Source: Echinometra lucunter
Lineage: Eukaryota; Echinodermata; Echinoidea; Camarodonta; Echinometridae
Direction of reading: 5' to 3'
DNA: 64,000 nucleotides
Assembly: GCA_029962745.1 (NCBI GenBank)
Contig: CM057151.1
Span: 35,273,438-35,337,437, forward strand
Part shown: positions 22,103 through 33,084 of the stretch, in pieces
Numbering within the stretch: position 1 is the stretch's first letter
How the letters are laid out: each line of letters begins with the position of its first letter
Made by a program: the position numbers and the translations under genes
Notes under the pieces: model-generated
What the model was told of the DNA's origin: nothing
The model's database searches: none
The model's input: the letters and a program-made list of their open reading frames with translations, nothing else

Positions 22103-23470
22103 TATAATTTTTTTCAGTACTAATTTCATGTTTTATTTTGTTTTGTACTGTACCTAGGATTTGCGTTAAATTCCTTCAGTTGTGTGGGGGAATAGATTAT
22201 TGGCCGGGTAATAATCCGGGCACTGTTGTATAATCTGTAATTCGATCCAGGTCAGTAAATTGGATCAGTAGGTCAGTCAGTACTGAAAACGGTAGCAGAG
22301 CTTAAGAGTCGGGAAATGAGAGGAGAATATCTTACTTTGACATTGCACGGGTAGAAGTGGCGTAGCTACACGAGGCATGGCGGCACGTACGTGCCCCTCC
22401 CAAACAAAAGGTGAAAAAAATGAGGGGAATGGGAGAGAGACAGACAGACAGAGATAGATAGATAGAGAGGGTGCAGGGTGGGATGGGGAATGGTGAATCA
22501 AATTAAAGAGAACATGAAAAAAATGATAAGACCCCTTGCACACACTTGCCCTATCAATGGCGTTACAGCTTCGCATTTCATTTATGGAGTGAGAATGATG
22601 GCACCCCACCCTCTTCCGATCGGGTGCCCTCATTAATGTATGAACCCACAGATAGTCAAATTTTTTTAAAACTAAATTCAAGCTATAATGCTCATTGCAT
22701 TGGTCAGCTCGTGAAACTGTTTCGCGGCCACAGTAAACGAATAGTTTTTTGTGTGCAAAAATACATGTGGTTTAGTCCTTCGGAGAGGATATATGATAGG
22801 GTATTCTTTTACCTCGAAATGCTGGTACGTGTTCGTATTACGTTTCTAAAACCATTTTTAACAGGATGGGAACCTGGTTTTCATGACACCGATAGTTTTC
22901 CATCACCAATCTAAATGGTGATACTCTGGGCTTAATACTACCTGGCCTTTTGGTGACCTATATAGCTAAATGAATGTTATGGCATAAAATAGATACGATG
23001 ACAAAAGTGATCATTGATTAGAGGGTAGTTTAGAGTATCAAAGACGGATCCAGGATCCAGGGAGCCCAATTCGGAAAACACATTTAAAAAAAAAAGTAAT
23101 GGCTAATGTACAGAGAAAATTTGCTACTTTACATTTTTGTAAAGGAGCATTAAATCGTTTGTGGTACGCCTGCTGGATCGGGATTTGCGTGAGGGAGGGG
23201 GAGGGGGAACACCATCTACAATTACTATTGTAATTTAAAGAATCAAAATAGCAAGATATGATCATTCTTACTGGCAGAGGATTTTATATAGGTGGCAATT
23301 AGAGCCTAGAGTTTTGTATCTGTCTTTGAGAGATGTACATGTAAGGGACTTGCGAACGAGCAAGACGATCGAACACGATGGATATCGTCGAATCATCTTC
23401 TTCATACGTTTCCCATCTGCCGATTTTCTAAATGTATTGTCTTCTCTCCACTTTCTTCACCTTAGCAATC
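21701..23470. other. Gene-poor stretch with TA microsatellite
   Basis: A (TA)n tract runs at about 22066-22107. GTGGCGTAGCTACACGAGG at about 22358 looks like a lone hAT-like end without a partner. A 122-codon frame at 22546-22914 shows no recognisable features. A GGATCCAGGATCC duplicate lies at about 23045. Confidence 0.35.
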
Positions 23471-23558
23471 TGGTGGTGGTGGTGGTGGTGGTGGTGGTGG
23501 TGATGGTGGTGGTGGTGGTGGTGGTGGTGGTGGTGGTGATGGTGGTGGTGATGTTGGT
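23471..23558. repeat. GGT trinucleotide repeat
   Basis: (TGG)n interrupted by a few TGA triplets, about 88 bases. Poly-valine and poly-glycine frames result. Confidence 0.97.
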
Positions 23559-23656
23559 AGAGGTATAGGAGGAGGCAGGTTCCTCTCTTACTGCGATTTT
23601 TTCAGAGATGGGAAATGTTCGGCTGACACTTTTCATGATTTTGAATCAACTAACAA

Positions 23657-23958
23657 CATGGGTGTCAAGAGGCGGGGGGGGGGGGGAGAGACAGGGGGAC
23701 ACGTCCCCAACTTTTAAGGATAGGGGACACAATAGGATATACCCCCCCCCCCCCCCCCATTTTAAGACAAGGACCTTTTTTTCATTGTCAGCAAAATTTT
23801 TGTTTTTTTCCCTCAAAATATTTTGTCCCCCCATCAAAATTCAAAGCCGAGTGAGAGTGAGGACCCTTTTCTTTTTTTACTTATCAGCAAATTTTTGACG
23901 CATGCCCCCCCCCCAAGAATTTAAGCTGAGCACCTTTCTTTCGAGATTGACGCCCCTT
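23657..23958. mobile_element. hAT-like element, GGGTGTCAA ends, copy 1
   Basis: The left end CATGGGTGTCAAGAG pairs with the right end ATTGACGCCCCTT. Flanks ACTAACAA and CCTAACAT agree at six of eight positions, an imperfect 8-bp duplication. The interior has GGGGGACACGTCCCC and repeated TCAGCAAATTTTTG phrases, shared with 55145-55465. No coding sequence. Confidence 0.6.
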
Positions 23959-24282
23959 CCTAACATCAATCACAGAGTGACTGTATAAAGTGACCGACTT
24001 TGTTATTTTCGTTTATAAACACTCATTTCTTTACAGTGTTTACTAAGAATTGTTAATATTATTTTGTAAATCATTGATGCTTTCGATGAGTATGGAATTA
24101 ATCTAAATCATTGCACCACACCTTTGCGCACTGTGCTAGGATAAATCCCACGGATTGGGTTACGTACACGGGCATAAACGGGGTCGCAGAATAATATTTT
24201 GATGAGCTTTTACCCCGCGAGGACAGCCATTTCTAGTGCCCTCGACGAAAGCAAATAAGCCTGCTGATATTCGTATCAAAAT

Positions 24283-24457
24283 CAGGGGCGTATCCATCAT
24301 ACAACGCATGGCTGCCCCGTTTGGAAGGCCCTGAAGAAATTATATTCCGCCTCTCCTTTTTTTTTATTTTTATTTTTATTTTTTGAGTTTTTTATTTATT
24401 TTTTTTTTACGGTGTGCAGTTACCCCCCTTGTTTATCCATTTATGAATACGCCATTG
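24283..24457. mobile_element. Short inverted-repeat element, GGCGTATCCAT ends
   Basis: CAGGGGCGTATCCATCATA on the left pairs with the reverse complement of TATGAATACGCCATTG on the right. The ends look hAT-like, but the flanking eight bases do not match, so it is either old or not an intact insertion. Confidence 0.4.
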
Positions 24458-25670
24458 AAATTAATGCTTATAATTATGTGTATAATACTTATTCGCTTAA
24501 CAATAAATACACCACTGGGTTTAGGTAAAATGGACTTGTTCCGAAATAAATAATGCAAAGGTTTAGATAAAAGTGCATTGTATCGGATGCTTAGCGCTTT
24601 ATTAGCAGTGGATCGAAACCGTGGACTATACCATATTGTTTGGTGCGTATGTTACACATACACAGTACGTGTGCTAAAAGTCGACTTTGGCAGTCCATTG
24701 CTTGTGCTTTAAGTCGACTAAAGCCGCTAACGGGTTAATAGGCTTTAGCCTATACGTTATATCTGCTTCTCTGTATATTTTTGTTTGTGATATTCTGAAT
24801 GGCCATGGTTTTTATACAATTTATGATAAACATCTGACAAACATTATTTTGTGTCGTCAAAATATTTAGCTATGTGCATTCAGTGCGCAGTATTATACAC
24901 AAAACGTACTACCAAATGCTATTGTTATTCTGTATTCGCATGGCTAATGTTTGCGCTCAGTTCCTGGAAATGAAGATTAATGAACAAAACGTGATGTCTA
25001 TACAATCGGCAACTATACAACATTGTATAAAGAGAGAAACACTACGAATAAGAAAAGGACACTTTTATAAATAGTGCCTTGAAAATAGAAATGTATGCCT
25101 ATCTCATACATGCATTTGCTTTGTTGTGTTTTTTTTCTCAGTTTGCATTTGATGTTCCTTAAGTATTCATGGAACTTTAATACGTGCTCGTTGTAGAATT
25201 GATTTATACAAACAACAATTATTGATGGTACAGGTATATTTTCAATGGCATAAGTTACGTAATAGGATTGTTATATTTATTATTTTTATTGGGTTCGTCA
25301 TGCATAGCACAACAACAAGGATTATTAATAGAAAATATCAGGGGAAGAAGTATAGGGGTCGTATTTCATATCGTGTTAAATGTCGAAAATTTTAAGTCAA
25401 CATCAACATGTTGACCTAGTCTCTAAGATGATTCTTCGTAAAACCGACTGAAAAAGTTTAATGTACATGTACATGTTAAAACCGCAGTAGTAACGGTAAA
25501 TCGGAAGCTAAGTTTTATCAGTGCCTATGAGGTTTTTTATGTGCCTATGTGTGATTATTTTATTGTCTTATTGAATTTAGTGATTGATTTATTTTTCATT
25601 TGTATTGTATAAATTATCTTGTCACTTTGTAAAGGGGCGCCAGTTTACAAGATTTGATTCTTTTTGGTAG
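24458..25670. other. Gene-poor stretch ending in possible retroelement tail
   Basis: AT-rich. Two SalI-like AAGTCGACTT palindromes occur at about 24678-24718. From about 25540 to 25670 an A/T-rich segment reads like the 3' part of a retroelement and continues after the hAT insertion at 27954. Confidence 0.35.
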
Positions 25671-25678
25671 CCCCTAAC

Positions 25679-27945
25679 CAGGCCCCTGGGAACGATTTTT
25701 TCACAGGGGGTGCTGAGCCCCTGAGCCACATGTTGGGTTACCGCACCTTAAGCAGGCAGTGTTTCAGTATTCGGGGAACATGAAGGGCTGGGGGGGGGGG
25801 GGGTATAAGACCTAAATTTGCCGACAGTTACGCTGCATCTAAGCACCGGCGTAAATCCGTTTGAGCAGTTTAGATGGTACATTTGGTCACATCACTATCA
25901 AACTAACAATTTATGAGTAGAAGAATAACATAACTTTCGGATAGGGAGACAAGATCAGTGCAACCCTGTTTGATCCTTTCTTAATAACAGTAATAAAACC
26001 GACATTGGTTAAGATACTGATAATGCGAGCGAGGGAAGCGAGTGAGCCCTTCCAGGTTATTATTTTATTTTCATTCATCTTTTTCCTTTCTTGTTACCTC
26101 TCTTTTACTATATTATTTTTCTCTAAAAAGAAGGAGGGGATGTATACCCCCATCCCCCGGGATTTCCGCCAGTGAATCTAAGTACCCCCTCCCTCTCACA
26201 CAAAACACAAGAGGTTATTTTCAACCAATATCACAGTTATAGATTTTTATTATCTTGATGAAACATTTAGGAGTTGCAAAGCGTTTTATCATGTTTTTAA
26301 TTTTTTTTGTGGGGAGGGGAATGACGCTTCTTTCTAGATTATATGAACCACCTTGTTTTTTATATTTTGCGACCGAGCGAAGCGAGAGAACCGAAAATAT
26401 GGACTTCTTGAATCTTCTTGTTAAGAAAGATCGATGTGATATTTTGTCATCAAATACAGTGTGGGCCTAAGAGATATCTGAAGCGGAGTGAGTGAGCCAA
26501 AAATAGCCATTCTTGTCATGAAAGAAGTGAAAGGCCACTGTGGGCCTATTAGATATCTGAATGACATGATCACCTTGATGACTTTATTTTGGCACCTCGC
26601 TGATCCAGTTGTTTGCTGTCTCGCAAAACAACTGTGTTTATAAATATTACAAGTGAGCGAGGAAACACACATTCTTTGGACGACAGAAGTGTCATTTCGT
26701 CATCGAAATATACTTAACATGTATAGAAAGTGTACATTCGGTCACTTGCCGGATTATTATTATTATTATTATTATTTTTATTTATTTTTTTTTTGCTTTC
26801 CGAAACCATCCTGAATCTAAATATCATATGAGCTAAGGCAGCGAGCGAGGAAAAATATACACTAAGTGGGTAGAAGTGATAATTCGTCATTAAATACACT
26901 ATGGGCCTATAAGATCATTAAATTTGGTCACCTCGCTTGCCGAATTTTTTTGCTTTCCCAACCATCCTGTATGCTCTATCTATCATACGAGCGAGCGCAG
27001 CGAGCGAGGAAAAATATACACTTTTGTTGGTAGAGGTGATAATTCGTCATCAAAATACACAGTTGGGCCTATAAGATATCTAATTTCGGTCACCTCGCTT
27101 GCTGAATTGGTTTGCTTTCCCAACCATCCTGTATCTAAATATCATACGAGCGAGTGCAGCGATTGAGCAAGAAGAAAATATATACACCTTTTGTAGGTAG
27201 AAGGGATAATTCGTCATCAAAATACACTATGGGCCCATAAGATATCTAAAATCGGTCATCTTGCTTGCTGAATTCGTTTGCTTTCCCAACCATCATGTAT
27301 CTGAAATCATACGAGCGAGCGCAGCGAGCGAGATTAAAACCCCTCTTTTTCATGGCTTTCATCAAAATACGATAATCCTCTATAAGATATCTAAATACAT
27401 TCGATCACCTGTCTGCCAAATATGAAGCTATTTGGGCACCAAGCTTGCAGTCCTAAACCATTTTGTCAGCGAAGTCAGCGAAGCGAGCAGAAGCTCTATT
27501 TTCTTTAAAAAGTAGATTTGTCACTGAAATACAAATGATTTTTATAATGTACATCTTCCTACAGAATTCCGTGATATTCGGGCATCCGCTGCTGAAATAA
27601 GAGTGCTTGCTGCGAAAACATTTTGTTTATTTCTAGATTTATGAGCGAGAAAAAGACTTTATTGTACAGCTAAGAGCACAAAGCCCCGCGGAATGTGCGC
27701 GAAGTATAATCACCAGTGTTTCATGTTTCAATCAACTGCTGCATGAAGAAAATTATAATGTGAAGAATATGAAGATGGGATGAATAATATCTTATTCTGA
27801 TGGGTGCTGTGTTAACCTTCATAAAAATCAGGGGGTGCTGCAGCACCCCCACTCAAATTAAGCCTTCTGGGGGGTGCTCCGCACCCCCTCAAAAATTCCA
27901 GGGGGTGCTGCAGCACCCCCAGCACCCCCGGCTCCCAGAGGCCTG
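25679..27945. mobile_element. 2.27-kb hAT-type non-autonomous element
   Basis: The left end CAGGCCCCTGGGA and the right end (reverse complement CAGGCCTCTGGGA) are inverted, followed inward by GGGGGTGCTG on both sides. An exact 8-bp target duplication, CCCCTAAC, flanks it at 25671-25678 and 27946-27953. The interior holds a degenerate tandem array (about 26330-27500) and several CGAGCGARGCGAGCGAG motifs. A GGGATTTCCGCCAGTG segment near 26158 suggests nested remnants of another element. There is no transposase frame. It sits inside an older A/T-rich repeat. Confidence 0.92.
26330..27500. repeat. Degenerate tandem array, units about 162-166 bp
   Basis: The best units begin GGGCCTATAAGATATCTAA at 26903, 27065 and 27231 (spacings 162 and 166). 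Each then holds CGGTCACCTCGCTTGC, TTTGCTTTCCCAACCATCCTG, ATCATACGAGCGAGCGCAGCGAGCGAG and TAATTCGTCATCAAAATACAC. Outer units at about 26463, 26542 and 27379 are more diverged. An ATT run lies at 26755-26776. Confidence 0.85.
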
Positions 27946-27953
27946 CCCCTAAC

Positions 27954-28110
27954 CATAATGTTTACTATGTTTCCTCTATATGCTTTTGTTTATGATTACC
28001 TTTCTATATTTATTTCTCCATTGTATTGTAATTTCCTTTTTTATATGGTTGAATAAAATGAAATGGGTTGAATAAAATGAAATAAACTGAATTGAATTTA
28101 ATTTCATGAA
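27954..28110 (+). repeat. Retroelement-like 3' tail interrupted by the hAT insertion
   Basis: Pyrimidine-rich then GAATAAAATGAAATGGGTTGAATAAAATG repeats, as at the 3' ends of LINE-like elements. Together with 25540-25670 it forms one unit split by the 8-bp-duplication insertion. The assignment to LINE is a guess from composition. Confidence 0.35.
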
Positions 28111-29464
28111 ATCGAAATAAAGCGAGATTTTTGTCAGTGGGCATGGCCTGAATGTGAAGACTATGCGAAATAAGCAATTTAGAAGAGCCCAATTAGAACA
28201 ATCATAACTCTAATGAATTTCTTATGAAGACGGGTGAACTGAGTCGGCAGAGAATCAGCGAGAGCAAATTAATTAGATCAGTTTGTTTGATTAGCAGACT
28301 CCTATGTCCGTATCTACTTCTCGTGATCTAATTTGTCCTAATTGAAATGAAAAAGTACAGCGTCAGGCTGTAAATCAGCGAGTCCTTCGAAAGCATCGTG
28401 AGAATTATCATTATGGAACGCATCCTTATCTTCATATCATTAAACCAATTAGTGATAAATCTTTTGTGTGGTTTGTGAGATTAAAATGTTGTTTAGATGA
28501 ATTTATTTCTGTTTTTGTTATTTGTTTGTTTGTTTTTACGACAACTCTGTTGGAAACTCTAACATTTAGTATAGGATGTAAAGCGTGAGAAAGGGTTGGT
28601 GTTTGCTGTTTTTATTTTTTGTTTGTTTGTTTGTTTTGTTTTGTTTTTGGGGGGCCCACTTCAGCGCCCTCTATCTCATGCACTATACACTCTGGCCCCC
28701 AAAGCTGCCCCCCCCCCCCTCCCTTCACAATGGATCGCATCAAAGTTGTGGCATCATTTCTCGGTTCATTCTCCGTTCATTTTCTTGATTTAAGACATCG
28801 TTTTTTATTACAAACTAGAGTCACACTCAAGGGTTTATTACTAATCACTGCCTGTAAAACGACATGTATTGAGGAGCAAATTAATGAAATTAAACTGAAA
28901 TTACATGGTGAAAGATGACTTTTCCTCAAGAGTATTACAGTGTCACAGTCGGAATATATTTTGTGAGTAGCATTACTCAATTTTAGGAATTTCACCCAAG
29001 TGATGAATTTGTAGGGATGAAAAATCTGCTCGGCTGTGAAATTCATTACAGTAGAAATTTCTACTAGGCCCAATCTGAGTGTTGGTGTATATAGCAGCAA
29101 TATGTGTCCCGTTGTTGATATCTGTGGTTCAGATACTCTATCTATGGATGTACTTAATGTAGAGAGTTATGTTCCTAGTACCTTTATATTCATCTATTCA
29201 TAATGGCTATGTGACCTACAGTTGATGTTAGTCAGCTTTAAAACTACTTGTAAGGCCCGTTTTTCATGATTAAACAACGATTTAGATTAACCTTACTGTA
29301 CTATAAACAGAAGCAATAGCGAAATATTTGTAAATATGATAAATTTATCCTTTTATATCTTACGCAAATGATAAGTACATTGGACCTTGTGGCAGATTAG
29401 CCTTCCGCTAAACAGCATTACATTTCCCTGAATAAAGTCGTCTACTACTACTCTACTATACTAC
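28111..29464. other. Gene-poor stretch, nothing recognised
   Basis: AT-rich with TTTG and C runs at about 28617-28720. Frames here are compositionally biased. Confidence 0.35.
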
Positions 29465-29684
29465 TACACTTTGCTGAGTCAAATTTGACTCGGAGTGGAG
29501 TCAGCTGGGAGTCAACTCTATTCGGAGTTAAAGTGACTCAGATTTCCGGCATTAATTTGATTCGGAATGGAGTTACTTTGACTTGAATTTAAACGATTCT
29601 CAGTTGATGCCACACTTTTCCGAGTCAAATGAATTTGGAAATCTGACTATCTGAGAAATTTGACTCCGCAGAAATAAAAGTGTA
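29465..29684. mobile_element. Fold-back element inserted in a TAC microsatellite
   Basis: The ends TACACTTT and AAAAGTGTA are inverted, with GAGTCAAATTTGACTC near the left end and AAATTTGACTCCGC near the right. The interior repeats GGAGT-RA-TGACTC phrases. Both flanks are (CTA)n, so the element interrupts the microsatellite and the target duplication cannot be read. Confidence 0.55.
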
Positions 29685-29741
29685 CTACTACTACTGCTGC
29701 TGCTGCTACTACTACTACTACTACTGCTACTACTACTACTG

Positions 29742-29795
<54 letters not shown>
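29685..29795. repeat. TAC trinucleotide repeat
   Basis: (CTA)n with a few CTG triplets, about 111 bases. The poly-serine minus frame is an artefact. Confidence 0.97.
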
Positions 29796-31952
29796 TTGTT
29801 TACCACTATATCTGACCAGGGAGATGAGAGTTACTCCCATCTCCCTGACCTGACATTAGGTTTAACGTGTGGGACTGTAGAGGAATAAAAGCAGGACCAT
29901 TTTATCAAGGGTGGACAACTCTTGAGCTGTCTTCTCGCGACTGGAGTCGTACTGGGGTACCATACTCGATGAACTTCTGATTTCCCACGCCTCGGGGTAA
30001 AAAGTGCAGGGTGGCGTGCAATATTACTCACTTTGGAATTGGTCTAATTGATCCATGCGGACCCGGTGTCGCATGCAATGCATCCAGCGAAGAGATTAAA
30101 CTTTCTTGATTATTGCATATGATTTTTTTTTTTTTGGGGGGGGGAGGGGGGGGGGGGGGAGGGGGGGGGGGGCCTGGAGTATAACATACACTTACCCGAC
30201 ACTTACCAGGGTGTCAAACCCAAATAATTCTCTAGACGGGGAAGGGGGGGGGGAAGGGTGCAGGAAAGGGGGAGAGGTGCAAGCACATTTACCTGTAACA
30301 AAAAGAATGTTGAAATGAATTGAAATATGAATCAAAATTAAAATTAAAATAGATTGATAAAGATAAGCAAATATAGATAAATGAAATGAATCAGTAGGGT
30401 ATAGAAAATCGTAAAGAAGCAAAGATACCTATAACTTAACTGATGTTATGTTCTTCCTTTTTAGAAAGGGGGGGGGGGCGGGCCTCGGTAATGAGTCAAC
30501 TGCCCCAATACATACCCTACGCAATGTATCTTACATTGTCATTGTTCGTGGTTTCCAAATTAGTCTCGGAAAACAATTATTGCAATGTATATATTTGCAT
30601 TTGATTCGCTGATATCTTTTTTAAATGATTGTTTAGACTTTTTAGATGCAAAATGATGCAGATGTGATTGTTAGCATCGGAACTAGTTAGGCCCGAGAGG
30701 ACAGAAATCAATAAATCGTTCCTAAAAATAATCAGACATATTCGCTGCTTTCGGTGTCTCTACTCTCACCTTGGGTTTCCATAGTAACATGATTGCACCT
30801 GCAGATCAGTCACGTGGTTGATCAGTAAAGTGTACCTAGCTGTATATACCCTGTTGTTTTCGATTGTGATACATGTACTATTTTTTCCGTTGTTAAAAGG
30901 AAAAACACCAAACAAACTTCTCTCTTTTAGATTTTGTTTTTGTTTTTTGCTTGGGTTTTTGCGGTGGGGGGGGGGGGGGTCTTTTTCGTCATTTTTTTTT
31001 TTTTCGCGTTTCACCATGATGCCTCAATAACCTGACGATACAATGACAATTCCACTAATGCGATTTTGCATTCCCAAAAGCCATTGTATCATTACTGGTG
31101 TCCAAAAATTATTTTCTTATTGGAGGAAAGACTGTTTTCATTAATATTGTGCATTCTCTTTACAGAGTATTAGGTCCGCGCCTATAAAGTAAGGCCAAAT
31201 AGAAACAATTCCTAGTTTCTCGTCACCTCCTATTTCCTTTTTTCGGTGAGCCTCAAAATTTTCGTTATATTTTTTTTTTTCATTTTTGTTCTGAACAGAA
31301 ATTAATTTCAATCTTAGTACATCTAGACAATGAGGTTACAAAAAAAACATTAATACCATTCATTTTCACATTGTTTTGAGCCTTTTAACTGCTCATATCA
31401 ATGAATTTTTTTTAAAGGAAATTTCTATTAAAATTGTCCGAATTGCATTTCATGTACAAAAAATAGGCCCTATCAAATATCAAATTATATGGAACCCCTT
31501 CCTCCTCAATTTGAAAATATCCGGATGAGAAACCAGGAATCAATCTTGCTTGGCCTAATACCAGTACCGGAGTGTAAAGCATTTAAAAAGTTACTCGTAA
31601 TTTCACGTGATCAATGTGAACATGAAATCCAGTTCAAGTTAAACTATGGTTCTTTCATGGAATTCAAATAGCAAAAAAAGGCCCAATTTGAACCGGCCGT
31701 GGAAGCTAATCTACTAACAAATAGTCGTTTGGAGATTGCGTTCACATTTCCAACATGTCGCAGTGTTAACAGACCATGGAGTCCAATCAATCGGGATGCT
31801 ACATCAACAAAGCGTAACATCATTACTGTGACACGTCATCGATCTCCAGAGCGGATCCTCCTTCGATGTCTACGGTTGCTGTCTAGCAGGAGGAGAATGA
31901 TTCTCCAAGTGTGTACAATGGAAAAAAAAGGTGTATCGATGACAAGGGGTGG
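29796..31952. other. Gene-poor stretch with long G tracts
   Basis: A T-run followed by G-rich sequence lies at 30122-30172, with other G/C runs at about 30245, 30468 and 30965. An imperfect X-box (GTTTCCATAGTAAC) lies at 30775-30788. Frames at 31489-31671 and 31699-31968 are unremarkable. No gene supported. Confidence 0.35.
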
Positions 31953-32400
31953 CAAAGGGCGTATGTAGGTTTCAACACCCCCCAAAAGTGAGTTTAGTAT
32001 AGGCTTAAGTCCGAAAAATTCAGAAAAATTCTAACAAAAATGTTATCACATTAATGGGGATGCTAACAAGTTATTTGAACTGACCGCTAAGAAAGCAAGT
32101 ACACACTCTTTAGCATTACGTCTCTTCTTGTAAGTAGACAGTGGACCGACAGCTTTCTCCTTCCGAGCGACTTGGTAATTGAGGATTAATGCCTAACCGA
32201 AGGGCGTCAGCGCATTTACTCGGTTTGGAACGCGGGACTAGGGGCGCACTAGGACTGAAATTCATGCTAAAGTATCTAGCTGCCCGTGGGGGAAAATCCC
32301 CCAACCCCCCTTCCAGTCCGCCCCTGCTCGGGACCTGCCAATTTAAGGATTTCAGAGAAGGGTGTGGGCAGGTTGTGCCTCCTCCTACATACGCCCTTTG
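31953..32400. mobile_element. 448-bp element with 17-bp perfect inverted ends
   Basis: CAAAGGGCGTATGTAGG at 31953-31969 is the exact reverse complement of 32384-32400. The CA-GGCGTA style resembles the hAT-like ends elsewhere here, but the adjoining eight bases on each side do not match. No coding frame of note. Confidence 0.65.
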
Positions 32401-32797
32401 TCGTTGGTTGTGTGAACTGCCTTAGGAATAGAAATAAATTGATGATTATCAGCATGTATTTTTAATGAGAGCTGTGTTGACTGAATTTTCTAAATGTATT
32501 GATTTAATTTCAAGGTCTTTCATTTCTTAATTGAAATGATTCTTTCTTTGCGCAATGAAAAATTTAATTGTTTTATCTAGAAGGAGAACAATGAACCGCC
32601 TTTCATGCATGAAACAACATTGCGATATTTATTTGAATGATTCTTTCATGAAACGATAAAAGCTTGGTGTTTACCAGCTATTTGCTTTCTGCTATAATTT
32701 TCTGGATTTTATGAGAAAAGCAATGAATTAAACAGTTGAATTGGAAATGGCTTTTGATATTACCGAACACTTTTGAATACTTAAATTATTCAGAGTG
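32401..32797. other. Non-coding spacer; start of a direct duplication
   Basis: TTTTGATATTACCGAACAC at 32752 recurs as TTTTGATATTACCAAACAT at 33128 with the sequence after it also similar, so about 38 bases are duplicated in direct orientation either side of the next element. Confidence 0.5.
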
Positions 32798-33084
32798 CTA
32801 TAGTGGGGTCCGCCCACTTGACCGAAGGACCGCGAGACCGAAGGCCCGCGAGGCCGACTTTTCTCGTATCGTATTTTCTTTCATAAAAAATAATGTGCCA
32901 TCGGTCTCCTTTAGCATGTTTAGTCCCCATTTCCGGATGTCCCACACCTTCAGTGAAAAACTTTCCGCTGCCCTTCAGAGCGGTGTGGCATTATGCAATT
33001 TGCTATAGTCGGTCTCGCGGGCCCTCGGTCTCGCGGGCCCTCGGTCTCGCAGGCCTTCGGTGAAATGGGTTGTCACCGCTATAG
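32798..33084. mobile_element. Element with inverted 16-bp minisatellite termini
   Basis: Begins CTATAGTGGGGTCC and ends with the complement of CTATAGCGGTGACA. Each end then carries two or three copies of a 16-base unit, CCGAAGGNCCGCGAGA, in opposite orientation (32822-32855 and 33009-33060). The middle, about 150 bp, is ordinary sequence. The ends may target TA. Confidence 0.65.

Noticed and set aside
26903..27340. CRISPR-like array because of regular repeats
   Set aside because: The units are about 165 bp, diverged along their whole length, and lie inside an hAT-type element in a eukaryotic genome; there are no short identical repeats with unique spacers.
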